Below, piece after piece: positions 56,801-64,000 of a stretch of DNA of 64,000 nucleotides. The translations under genes were made by a program, and so were the position numbers. This DNA comes from an uncultured Pirellulaceae bacterium. Lineage in GTDB: Bacteria; Planctomycetota; Planctomycetia; Pirellulales; Pirellulaceae. The notes beneath the pieces are model-generated. The model was not told the DNA's origin, searched no databases, and saw only the letters and a program-made list of their open reading frames with translations. Each line of letters begins with the position of its first letter. The stretch's first letter is position 1. The stretch is from positions 1-64,000 of the forward strand of contig CAJQPP010000051.1 of assembly GCA_905480235.1 (NCBI GenBank), given 5' to 3'.

Positions 56801-57870
56801 GTCGCTAATACAATTCGTCGCGCCGCGCCCGGCTTGAAGATAGAGTTCTGTTGATCCGTGGATAGGCGAGCATAGAGCGGCAACACTTCGGTCCGATTGG
56901 AGCCGTCACCGGGTAATGATCGAGACCGCAACTTTTTAGCCAAGTTACGAATGGCCATTTCCGTGGGCAGAAAGACCAGCATGTCACCGCGATCACGACT
57001 TGCCAGATCATGGATTGCGGCCACGGTCGCCGACTCGACATCCTGGTCGATTTCGTTTCCAGCCTGATCAAACCCCACAGGATGATATTCCACGTCGACC
57101 GGGTAAGTGCGGCCTTCTACTTGAATAATGGGAACAGGACGCTCGCTGTCGATGGTGAAGTGAGCGGCAAATTTTTCGGTGTCAATCGTCGCGGAAGTGA
57201 TAATGACTTTCAGGTCGGGTCGTTTAGGTAATAGTCGCTTGATGTACCCCATCAAGAAATCGATGTTTAGCGATCGCTCATGGGCCTCATCAATAATGAT
57301 CACTTCGTAACCATCAAGGAATCGATCAGAACCGGTTTCGGCCAATAAAATGCCATCGGTCATCACTTTGATTAGCGTTTCGGGGCCTGTTTCATCACCG
57401 AAACGTATTTTGTAACCCACTAGATTACCGATGCGGGTTTTTAACTGCTCCGCGATTCTTGCCGATACGCCTCGCGCGGCAATCCGACGAGGTTGTGTGT
57501 GCCCGATAAAACCGCCCTCGCCCAAACCAAGCTGCAGGCAAATGAGAGGTAGCTGCGTCGATTTTCCGGAACCGGTTTCACCACTAATGACGACGACCTG
57601 ATGATCTCGAATGGCCGTTGCGATTTCATCGACCCTTTCCGCGATGGGCAGATCGGGGTCGACCTGAGGGTTTGGCAGGTGCAGTTTTCGTTGGCTCCGC
57701 AGGGCAGCGGATTTTTCAAAGGCGGCTTGCCATTGTTCCCGTTGGGCAGTTTGGTCTTTCCCGTGATGTTCATTGGCCCGAATCTGTTGAGACTGTCGGC
57801 GCAATTGATGCTGGTCCCGACGCATGGCACGGGGTATATCGGAGAAGTTAGGTGAATCGGCTGCGGACAT
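53893..57870 (-). CDS. hrpA: HrpA-type DEAH-box RNA helicase
   Basis: The 1325-residue protein has the DEAH helicase core: Walker A S-G-E-T-G-S-G-K-S-T (about 94-103), I-I-D-E-A-H-E-R-S, S-A-T-I-D-T and Q-R-A-G-R-C-G-R. The HA2 and OB-fold regions and the long HrpA-specific C-terminal extension follow (L-N-L-W-N-W-L and onward). Length agrees with bacterial HrpA (about 1300). It is an ATP-dependent RNA helicase in mRNA processing. The ATG at 57870 is the only reasonable start. Confidence 0.95.
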   Translation of the reverse strand: MSAADSPNFSDIPRAMRRDQHQLRRQSQQIRANEHHGKDQTAQREQWQAAFEKSAALRSQRKLHLPNPQVDPDLPIAERVDEIATAIRDHQVVVISGETGSGKSTQLPLICLQLGLGEGGFIGHTQPRRIAARGVSARIAEQLKTRIGNLVGYKIRFGDETGPETLIKVMTDGILLAETGSDRFLDGYEVIIIDEAHERSLNIDFLMGYIKRLLPKRPDLKVIITSATIDTEKFAAHFTIDSERPVPIIQVEGRTYPVDVEYHPVGFDQAGNEIDQDVESATVAAIHDLASRDRGDMLVFLPTEMAIRNLAKKLRSRSLPGDGSNRTEVLPLYARLSTDQQNSIFKPGAARRIVLATNVAESSITVPRIRYVIDQGLARISRYAPRSKVQRLPIESISQASADQRAGRCGRLGPGICIRLYGEEDFRNRARFTTPEIRRTNLASVILQTRALRLGTIEEFPFIETPSPEAIRDGYKTLFEIGALDHSRDLTLLGKQLSRLPVDPRIGRILYAASDEGCLAEILIIAAALEVQDPRVRPAERQAAADEAHAKFHDERSDFIAKLNLWNWLHERRESLSRSQFRKACAQNFLSYMQVQQWMDVYRQLRSMVGDHRLTWSSAPDGYAAIHQSLLTGLLSGVALRADRREYTGQGGIKFFLWPGSGLVKTNQANAQQKKTADRKQDGASGGLPNWILVSEIVETANRHGRTAAWIDPDWIEPRADHLLKRTYSEPHWSKKRQSAMAYEKVSLFGLPIVQSRPVRYGNIDPDHSRQLLIEQGLVADQMKRDYPFLTHNRDTLAEIQTLAAKTRKRDLIIDEYRIKHFYDARLPPDVFDGGELAGALKRDPELDGRLRISPEDLTPDEATAIASDDFPNEMQIGDLRLPLEYKFTPGILDDGVNVRVPLEALAQIHENHLGWSVPGLLPSRIISLIRSLPKSIRRNLVPAPETAAEVAERIEFGVGSFFEVIADQLSRVAGQRIRPEEFNLQKLDDAQKINIQVCDEEGQVIAQARDLSELRSQLPQSAHGAAIEIASDDTWNRDAISTWDWDEFPKKIVTKRGVADVPLFPTIVDAGSTVNLRLFDDPERSKRLTRQGLATLFRLANRKNIKSQVNWLPDLDRLSMTAAQILESSDVLRADLAQLISLLAFVERKPVPRSRQEFESQQGNALEKIGVSAQKIAAWLKNWLGECQQCLLQLDASSGQFQHAVTDIQRQLSHLFHDGFLTATPWRWLEHYPRYLKGILLRLDRMKSGALDKDRQQTDELSVLYDQFETRQSEITQVGSFDMELDQFGWMLQEYRISLFAQKLGTSETVSPQRLEKQWKKVVS

Positions 57871-57923
57871 GTCGACAAGCGGGAACAGCGAAAGGCACGT
57901 TGGAAAGGAGAAGCGGTCGTTAG

Positions 57924-57956
57924 CTGGTATGGAAAAAAACTGGTATGGAAAAAAAA
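57924..57956. repeat. Tandem 16-bp direct duplication in terminator flank
   Basis: CTGGTATGGAAAAAAA occurs twice in direct succession; the second copy supplies the A-run (T-run on the minus strand) of the terminator. It looks like a local slippage duplication. Confidence 0.8.
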
Positions 57957-57981
57957 CGCCAGCCGATATTTCGGCTGGCGT
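57949..57981 (-). terminator. Intrinsic terminator after the prolyl oligopeptidase gene
   Basis: ACGCCAGCCGA (57956-57966) and TCGGCTGGCGT (57971-57981) form an 11-bp stem with a four-base loop. On the minus strand it is followed by eight T residues. It lies 24 bases after the stop of the minus-strand gene ending at 58005. Confidence 0.93.
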
Positions 57982-58004
57982 GTAACCATTAATTCAGATC
58001 GCCT

Positions 58005-60140
58005 TTATTTTTCAAAGCTGGGTGCGAGGCCCAAGTGCTTTGCCAAAAAGGCCCATTGATCCGCAGCCTCTTCAATTCTCATCGAAGTCGGTTTGCCGCT
58101 GCCATGGCCGGCTCGGGTTTCAATGCGAATCATGACCGGATTGTCGCCCTCATGAGCTTCCTGCAAACGGGCAGCAAACTTGAAACTGTGGCCAGGCACG
58201 ACGCGATCATCGGTATCGGCTGTCGTGACCAAAGTAGGAGGGTATTGCGTTCCGTCGACCAGATTGTGGTACGGCGAATAGGCAAAGAGTGCATCGAATT
58301 CCTCTTTGCTATTGGTCGAGCAACCGTAGTCATCTACCCAGTAACGACCGGCAGTCCAATTTTGAAATTTAAGCATATCCATGACGCCGACCGCTGGCAG
58401 ACAAGCTCCGAATAAATCGGGTCGTTGTGCCATGCATGCCCCGACCAACAAACCACCGTTACTGCCACCTTGGATGGCCAGGTTTTCCGGCGACGTGTAC
58501 TGGTGGTCAATTAACCACTCAGCGGCGGCAATGAAGTCATCAAAAACATTTTGCTTTTTGGTTTTCGTACCGGCTTTGTGCCATTTCTGACCATACTCGC
58601 CGCCGCCTCGTAAATTGGCTACGGCTAAGACGCCACCCATTTCCATCCATTGTAGGCGGGTCACGCTGAAACCTGGCGTCAACGAGATATTGAAGCCACC
58701 ATATCCGTACAACAGGGTGGGGTTTTTGCCGTCCAATTCTAAGCCGGATTTGTGAGCGATGAACATGGGGATTTTGGTCCCGTCCTTGCTCTCGTAAAAG
58801 ACCTGTGTCACTTCATAATCTGCCGGATCGAAATCGACCTCAGCTTGTCGAATCAGGGAACTTTCTCCGGTTTCCATGTCGTAGCGATAAACGCTTGGCG
58901 GCGTGGCAAAACTGCTGAAGGAATAAAAGGTCTCGGTGTGATCTTTCTTGCCGCCGAATCCGCCAGCCGTGCCGATACCGGGAAAGTCAACATTCCTCAA
59001 GTGCTTACCATCTTTGTCAAACATGCGAATGTCGGTCTTGGCATCTTTCAAATAATCCGCCACTAACATGTGATTGACCAAATTGACACCCGACAAAGCT
59101 TCCTGCGATTCGGGGATGATGGTCTTGATGGTTTCTGGTTCGTTGACATCGATGGTCACGACCTTGCCGTTGGGAGCATCCAAATCGGTCTTGAAAATGA
59201 AATTACTCCCGTAGTTGCCAACATAGGTGTATTCATTTTTAAAGTCGTCAATCATTTTCGTAAACGTGGCATTTTCTTGACCCAGCGGCATGTAATAAAA
59301 CTGGTTCCGGCTATCGGTACCCTTCCATACGCTGACGATTAAGTAGTCGCCATCTTCGGTGACCGAGGGCGCAAATCCCCATTCTGGATGCTCGGGATCC
59401 TCGTAAATCAACTTGTCATCCGATTGAGGCGTGCCCAGTTTGTGAAAGTAAATTTTGCTGTTCAGGTTTGTACTCTGGAAAGTCTCGCCCTCTTGCGGTT
59501 CGGGGAAACGACTGTAGTAAAAACCCGAATTATCGGGTAACCAGCTGATGCCGCCAAACTTAAGCCATTCAAGCTGGTCGTCCAACAAATCGCCGGTTGT
59601 CGTATCCATGATACGCCAGGTTCGCCAATCAGAGCCGCCGTCCTGAATACCATAAGCCATGTAACGGCCGTCGTCTGAAAAAGTCAGGCCTCCCAAGGCT
59701 TTGGTACCATCTTTTGACCAAGTATTTGGATCCAGGACCATGACTGGTTCGCTTTGCAATGTATCCATGCGATACAACACATTTTGGTTCTGTAGCCCGT
59801 CGTTCCTTGTCAAGTAATACACGTCGCCTACACGAAACGGAGCGCTGAATTTTTCATAATTCCACAGCTTGGTAATGCGTTCTTCAATTGCTTCGCGGTA
59901 TGGCAGCGTCTCCAGGTAACCAAACGTAACTTTGTTTTGAGCAGCAACCCAATCCGCGACTTCCGAATCCTCACGAACATCGTTTTCCAGCCACTGGTAT
60001 CGATCGGGAACCGGGATGCCGTGATATTCGTCTAGGTGGTCAACGGTTTTTGTGTCCGGGTAATTGATTTGCTGGGCCTCCGTACATTGCGGCATCAAAA
60101 TACTGGCGCATGTAAATGCAGCCAATAAAAGGAATCTCAT
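58005..60140 (-). CDS. Secreted prolyl oligopeptidase (S9A family)
   Basis: The 712-residue protein has a signal peptide (about 3-18) ending near Q-C-T-E-A-Q-Q. An N-terminal propeller (about 60-420) follows, then an alpha/beta hydrolase domain with nucleophile G-G-S-N-G-G (Ser560), Asp in D-T-D-D-R-V and His in A-G-H-G-S-G (about 679). Y-G-Y-G-G-F and G-G-E-Y-G are typical S9A motifs. It cleaves short peptides after proline. The ATG at 60140, with GTGAGG upstream, is preferred over a GTG four codons earlier. Confidence 0.95.
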   Translation of the reverse strand: MRFLLLAAFTCASILMPQCTEAQQINYPDTKTVDHLDEYHGIPVPDRYQWLENDVREDSEVADWVAAQNKVTFGYLETLPYREAIEERITKLWNYEKFSAPFRVGDVYYLTRNDGLQNQNVLYRMDTLQSEPVMVLDPNTWSKDGTKALGGLTFSDDGRYMAYGIQDGGSDWRTWRIMDTTTGDLLDDQLEWLKFGGISWLPDNSGFYYSRFPEPQEGETFQSTNLNSKIYFHKLGTPQSDDKLIYEDPEHPEWGFAPSVTEDGDYLIVSVWKGTDSRNQFYYMPLGQENATFTKMIDDFKNEYTYVGNYGSNFIFKTDLDAPNGKVVTIDVNEPETIKTIIPESQEALSGVNLVNHMLVADYLKDAKTDIRMFDKDGKHLRNVDFPGIGTAGGFGGKKDHTETFYSFSSFATPPSVYRYDMETGESSLIRQAEVDFDPADYEVTQVFYESKDGTKIPMFIAHKSGLELDGKNPTLLYGYGGFNISLTPGFSVTRLQWMEMGGVLAVANLRGGGEYGQKWHKAGTKTKKQNVFDDFIAAAEWLIDHQYTSPENLAIQGGSNGGLLVGACMAQRPDLFGACLPAVGVMDMLKFQNWTAGRYWVDDYGCSTNSKEEFDALFAYSPYHNLVDGTQYPPTLVTTADTDDRVVPGHSFKFAARLQEAHEGDNPVMIRIETRAGHGSGKPTSMRIEEAADQWAFLAKHLGLAPSFEK

Positions 60141-60458
60141 CGCATGCCTCACTTCTAAAACTGACAGGGGTTCGATTGATTATCTAAGTCGCCCATCATA
60201 CCGCAGCCGGCGATCATTATGTAGGCGCAGGATGGGCAGGAACCAACCAATGGTCGGATCGGCGGCTAAGGTGCTGGCGTTCGTTGAGCAAATTTTGGAA
60301 AGCTCTCAAATCGACCACCATTTGCCTATTTTGCGGAGCCTGCGGCCGAAGGCAAAAAAAACGAAAAAATTGGGCCTTTGTTCCGCGAGATTCGCGCTGC
60401 CTCGATTTGGGAACTCGAATAAAATCAGCTGAGTCTTCCGTCTGACCCAAAAATTAAA
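60141..60458. other. Divergent intergenic region
   Basis: About 310 bases lie between divergent genes. Frames on both strands lack recognisable features. No repeat or RNA gene is seen; promoters are expected but not identified. Confidence 0.35.
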
Positions 60459-61790
60459 ATGCATCGATTCCTCTTAGCCATCTTTTTCTTGTCTTCTACT
60501 GGGGCTGTCAGCTTCCTGAGTTCGATCGAGGCGCAGTTGGCGACACCTCAGTTGATCGATGAGGTACGAGTCAATGGGCTCGTGCTGGGTGTCCGCAAGT
60601 ATTCATTCACGCTGCAATCCATAGATAAAATTCATAACGTGCAAATCCCCAATGGGACGCCTATGTTATTGAAGCTGAATAAGCCGGAATTTGATTTAGA
60701 TAAGCGGACGGTCAGCTTCTCTTTGATGCTCTCTGCAGAAGACGGTGAGGATGCGAACAACGAAGTCGTAATCTGGAAATTACCGGAGCCGACTTTCGTC
60801 ACAACGACTTTCCGAAACGAAGCGGAGAAAGAAAAAGTACTGGCACAGTCGGTGCGTTTCCTCGATCGATTTACGATCTCCGATCGCCCGCTTGAGCGGA
60901 CGGATTTGAGTTTCGGGGGAGAACTCAAAAAGAGCCCGACGCCCGGTCAGTTTTTGCTGGCCGAAAATGGTGGCGTCTATGCGATCGAATTAGGCAAGCG
61001 TCGAGGGTTACTGGCTGGTTTTTCGATCATGGATTTAATACCGATGCAAACGTCTGTCTGGGTGCAGGGTTCCGTTGAAGGTGACTCAATCGTTGCATCG
61101 CGGATCCGTTTCGAGTATCTCGGTGATGCGACGGGCGGTTTTGATCCGAGTTTGCCCAATGTACTCTCCTTGGGAGATGTCACCAGCTACGATTATCAAC
61201 GTCCTTTGATTGAAGCCCTTCGAGGACGAGCAAACGTCCACCATCCGCCGACATGGACAGGAGCTTCCAGCAACTGGAAGCGACTGCACCATTATGTCGG
61301 GCAACTCGATCAAACCAAGCCGACATGGGATATCATCGCGCTGAATTTTGGCATTCGTGACGACACGCAAACGCGCGAAGAGTATCAGGAAAATTTACGC
61401 AACGCGATTCGGCTGTTAAATCGCACCGGGGCCAAATTGATTTGGGTTAACAGTACACCCATTCCGAATGGGTATCCCGCTGGCCAGGCGGATCAGCCAC
61501 TAACGGGCCGCGTACGCGGACGCATGGAACTGCAAAACCACTGGGCCGCCGTCGTCATGGCCGAATTCCCGAACGTTAAAATCAGCGACGTTTGGCAGGT
61601 TGTTAAAGACGGGCGTAAGGAACGATATAAAAATTGGTGGAGGGGTGATTCCATCAGTTTTGACTATTTGGAAAGCATACCCCTAGGCCGCTGCGTGGGT
61701 GAATCGGTGTTGCAAACTCTGGGTCGCAGTGGCGAATTGAATCCGATGTCGGTGCACGGGACAAAAACCCCGCTGAGTAGCTCACGCTGA
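60459..61790 (+). CDS. Secreted SGNH-like protein with lost catalytic residues
   Basis: The 443-residue protein has a signal peptide (about 4-22). The N-terminal half (about 30-220) is a beta-rich domain without a recognised family. The C-terminal half resembles planctomycete SGNH hydrolases: V-L-S-L-G-D-V-T-S-Y-D-Y (around 236-247), L-N-F-G-I-R-D and I-W-V-N-S-T-P-I-P. The nucleophile Ser of G-D-S is replaced by Val241, and no D-x-x-H block is seen near the end (the equivalent area reads G-D-S-I-S-F-D-Y). The protein is probably not an active esterase and may bind carbohydrate instead (inference). Confidence 0.7.
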   Translation: MHRFLLAIFFLSSTGAVSFLSSIEAQLATPQLIDEVRVNGLVLGVRKYSFTLQSIDKIHNVQIPNGTPMLLKLNKPEFDLDKRTVSFSLMLSAEDGEDANNEVVIWKLPEPTFVTTTFRNEAEKEKVLAQSVRFLDRFTISDRPLERTDLSFGGELKKSPTPGQFLLAENGGVYAIELGKRRGLLAGFSIMDLIPMQTSVWVQGSVEGDSIVASRIRFEYLGDATGGFDPSLPNVLSLGDVTSYDYQRPLIEALRGRANVHHPPTWTGASSNWKRLHHYVGQLDQTKPTWDIIALNFGIRDDTQTREEYQENLRNAIRLLNRTGAKLIWVNSTPIPNGYPAGQADQPLTGRVRGRMELQNHWAAVVMAEFPNVKISDVWQVVKDGRKERYKNWWRGDSISFDYLESIPLGRCVGESVLQTLGRSGELNPMSVHGTKTPLSSSR

Positions 61791-61856
61791 TTATCGAAGA
61801 ACAGATCCCAGCGATCGCGGTTATTTTTCGATCACGGCATCTGCTAAGCTGATGCC

Positions 61857-63068
61857 ATGTCTGTGCAACACTCTATCCACGAATGGCTGAATTCCTTGCC
61901 CGAGGATCAGCTCCGCCATCTGCGCAATGTGACGCCTTTGGCGGCCGGTAGAATTGAGCTTGAGGGTCGCGCGGTGATCGATTTCGCATCGAACGACTAT
62001 TTAGGCCTCGCTCACCACCCGGAACTCATCGCCAGGGCCACACATTGGATGCAGGATTTGGGAGCGGGCGCTCGTGCGTCGCGCCTGATTTCAGGAAATT
62101 TCGGCGCGCTAACAGCTTTAGAGCAGAAACTGGCTCGAGCGAAAGGATCAGAATCGGCACTGATATTTGGTTCGGGTTTTCAAGTCAACAGTGCGGTGTT
62201 GGCCGCACTACTGCAACGACACTTGCACCAATCCTCGCCCATCCGTGTGTTCACCGATCGGCTTTGCCATGCCAGTTTTCATTTCGGTTTGGCTTCTTCT
62301 GGCGTTAAGCAATCGCGGTACCGCCACAACGATTTGAAGCACCTAGAGGAACTGCTCGAAACGGGGGTAAGCCAGAGTGAATCGGCCCTCATTGCTACTG
62401 AAAGCGTTTTTTCCATGGAGGGTGATCAACTCAATGTTGAACAGGCCCGCGAGCTGGCAAAAAAATACGACGCTTTGCTTTACGTTGACGAAGCCCACGC
62501 CACCGGCTTGTTCGGTCCCTGGGGCATGGGGTTGATGGCTGCCTCCGGCGGATCCAAAGATTATCCGGCAAGTCGATCTAGCGAAGTGGTCATAGGGACT
62601 TTTGGGAAAGCACTGGGATCCTACGGAGCGTATGTGGCATGTTCTGATGAGATACGAAATTACCTAATCAATCGGTGCGCTGGTTTGATTTACTCCACCG
62701 GGCTACCACCGTCCGTGCTGGGCGCGATTGACGCGGCCTTGGATCTAGTTCCCGAGATGGAGGATGAACGCGTACATTTACGGCAATTGTCTGAACGTTT
62801 GAGGGTGGGGTTGCAAGCGATGGGCTTGAATACGCTGCAATCCGATAGTCAGATTATTCCTATCCTATTGCCGGAAAATTCTACGGTGTTGGAGGTGGCA
62901 AAGGACCTGCTCTATTCAGGATACTTGGTGGGCGCAATTCGTCCCCCGACCGTACCACCTGGATCGGCGCGTTTGCGGGTCTCGCTTTCCGCTGCACATA
63001 CGTTCGACCAAGTCGATCATTTCCTGCAAGCAATGCAACGCAATATTTCAAGTAAGGTGACTGGATGA
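61857..63068 (+). CDS. bioF: 8-amino-7-oxononanoate synthase
   Basis: The 403-residue protein is an alpha-oxoamine synthase: F-A-S-N-D-Y-L-G-L, S-R-L-I-S-G, Y-V-D-E-A-H-A-T-G and the PLP lysine in G-T-F-G-K-A-L-G-S (Lys251). It condenses pimeloyl-thioester with alanine in biotin synthesis. 2-amino-3-ketobutyrate ligase is a similar family, but the following hydrolase and BioC genes support BioF. It overlaps the next gene by 4 bases. Confidence 0.92.
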   Translation: MSVQHSIHEWLNSLPEDQLRHLRNVTPLAAGRIELEGRAVIDFASNDYLGLAHHPELIARATHWMQDLGAGARASRLISGNFGALTALEQKLARAKGSESALIFGSGFQVNSAVLAALLQRHLHQSSPIRVFTDRLCHASFHFGLASSGVKQSRYRHNDLKHLEELLETGVSQSESALIATESVFSMEGDQLNVEQARELAKKYDALLYVDEAHATGLFGPWGMGLMAASGGSKDYPASRSSEVVIGTFGKALGSYGAYVACSDEIRNYLINRCAGLIYSTGLPPSVLGAIDAALDLVPEMEDERVHLRQLSERLRVGLQAMGLNTLQSDSQIIPILLPENSTVLEVAKDLLYSGYLVGAIRPPTVPPGSARLRVSLSAAHTFDQVDHFLQAMQRNISSKVTG

Positions 63069-63727
63069 AAATCCTGATGGCGCATGGCTGGGCGTTTGGG
63101 CCTTGGATTTGGACCGAAATGGTCGATCGCCTTAACGATTTACTGGAGGGCGACGAGGTTCAGTTTACGGCGTTAGATTTTGGGTTTTTTGGTGAACCTA
63201 CGAATGTTCAAAAAGCGCATTTTGACCTCGCCATTGGTCATTCTTTCGGATTGCTTTGGCTCCTGCAAAGCCCCTTGGTGACATTTGACCGGCTGATTGC
63301 TGTCAACGGATTTACACGATTTTCGGCAGATACGGATTTTCAATGCGGTTGGCCGCATCGAATCGTTCAGAGAATGCGCAAGCAATTGGCCGTCGATACC
63401 GATTTGGTCATTGGAAATTTCATGGAAAAATCCGGGAACACGAGGGATTTTCAAAAATACGCGAATTCCGCGGCGGCCGATATTGTCCAACTGGATTGGG
63501 CGTTGGAAGCCTTGCTAAACTTCGACAGCCGAGAACAATGGAAGCAATTTCAAGGTCCCTGTCGCGCGATCGCCGGCACGCAGGATCCAATTGTCACCCC
63601 CGAACACACCCAGCAGTGTTTTGCTGATAGCGATATTCAATGGTTGAAGTCCCCAAGTCATTGTCTGCCAATCCAATTCCCGGAAATATGCGCTGCTCTG
63701 GTGCGGGAACTGATCGAAGTGAGCTGA
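63065..63727 (+). CDS. Alpha/beta hydrolase, likely pimeloyl-ACP methyl ester esterase
   Basis: The 220-residue hydrolase has nucleophile G-H-S-F-G (Ser60), Asp174 in Q-D-P-I-V and His199 in S-H-C-L-P, a complete triad. Position between bioF and bioC suggests that it removes the methyl group from pimeloyl-ACP methyl ester, as BioH or BioG do. It is shorter than E. coli BioH (256) and I cannot assign the exact subtype. Overlaps with both neighbours point to translational coupling. Confidence 0.78.
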   Translation: MKILMAHGWAFGPWIWTEMVDRLNDLLEGDEVQFTALDFGFFGEPTNVQKAHFDLAIGHSFGLLWLLQSPLVTFDRLIAVNGFTRFSADTDFQCGWPHRIVQRMRKQLAVDTDLVIGNFMEKSGNTRDFQKYANSAAADIVQLDWALEALLNFDSREQWKQFQGPCRAIAGTQDPIVTPEHTQQCFADSDIQWLKSPSHCLPIQFPEICAALVRELIEVS

Positions 63728-64000
63728 CGCCAGACCAGCGCGCCTGGAAAAGCCGTGTCAGCCAGGCTTTTGATCGAGCTTCGGATCAGTATGACCAGCA
63801 TGCTCTTGTCCAACGCCAAGTGGCTGATGCCTTAAATCGCTGGCTCGTTCATTGTTTACAGGGTGAGTCTGCGGAATGTAATTTTGACATTGAAAGCGGT
63901 CTCGAGATTGGTTGCGGCACCGGCTTTCTCACATCCTTATTGGTGGAATCTTTTCCTCGGACTCAATGGATGATAACGGACGTTTCGTCTGCCATGGTGC
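63688..64000 (+). CDS. bioC: Malonyl-ACP O-methyltransferase BioC (5' part)
   Basis: The 104 visible residues contain a BioC-like N-terminus with V-S-Q-A-F-D-R-A-S-D-Q-Y-D-Q-H-A-L-V-Q and the SAM-binding motif L-E-I-G-C-G-T-G-F-L-T. BioC methylates malonyl-ACP so it can enter fatty acid synthesis as a disguised primer. The ATG at 63688 overlaps the hydrolase gene by 40 bases. The rest lies beyond the window. Confidence 0.85.
   Translation, partial: MRCSGAGTDRSELTPDQRAWKSRVSQAFDRASDQYDQHALVQRQVADALNRWLVHCLQGESAECNFDIESGLEIGCGTGFLTSLLVESFPRTQWMITDVSSAMV

Noticed and set aside
1-64000. rRNA or tRNA genes, CRISPR arrays, insertion sequences and prophage genes
   Set aside because: Nothing recognisable was seen on either strand, although short tRNAs could be missed by eye.

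Overview
The window looks like a planctomycete chromosome, probably a Pirellulaceae relative with moderate GC. The assignment rests on family content seen in the sequence: a PSCyt1/DUF1549 cytochrome-type protein, a PVC-type giant dehydrogenase fused to azurin and cytochrome c, a secreted sulfatase, SGNH hydrolases, Spy-like secreted proteins, BNR-propeller proteins, and a Ser/Thr kinase fused to a tubulin-like GTPase. No rRNA, tRNA, CRISPR array, insertion sequence or phage module was recognised, so this reads as ordinary chromosome with several lineage-specific clusters.

Layout. 1-1472 (-): 5' part of a PSCyt1/DUF1549 protein. 1879-3982 (+): tightly overlapping SPFH / ribbon-helix-helix / methyltransferase-like / Cys-rich lipoprotein cluster. 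4205-13283 (+): heavy-metal export cluster with outer-membrane TolC-like protein, Cys-rich secreted protein, CusB-like adaptor, CusA-like pump and a four-repeat secreted metal-binding protein. The pump keeps the three methionines of the CusA Cu(I)/Ag(I) site with the same spacing. 13585-14769: two divergent csrA paralogues, one with a long C-terminal extension. 14825-17886 (-): sulfatase and short RecQ. 18072-20941 (+): an unknown protein, a Spy-like protein and a transglutaminase-fold protein.

20938-27315: an AAA+ ATPase gene and a kinase-tubulin fusion gene (-), with a divergent FHA-EAL gene (+). Together these form a plausible phospho-signalling / c-di-GMP module and are the best candidate here for an undescribed system. 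27345-35319: a secreted thioredoxin-fold protein, a C-N hydrolase lacking its usual lysine, a two-domain GNAT, small membrane and lipoproteins, a sulfotransferase and an MFS transporter. 35575-40879 (+): BNR propeller protein, orphan DNA methyltransferase, and folE followed by a clear terminator. 41385-49465 (+): the giant SGNH / propeller / HEAT / discoidin / azurin / cytochrome c protein, then an OmpR-type two-component system.

49471-53651 (-): YCF48-like propeller gene followed by pseF, pseG and pseI for the late steps of pseudaminic acid activation. 53893-60140 (-): HrpA helicase and a secreted prolyl oligopeptidase. 60459-64000 (+): a degenerate SGNH protein and the start of a biotin cluster (bioF, pimeloyl-ester hydrolase, bioC cut by the window end).

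All functional names come from reading motifs by eye; no database search was run.
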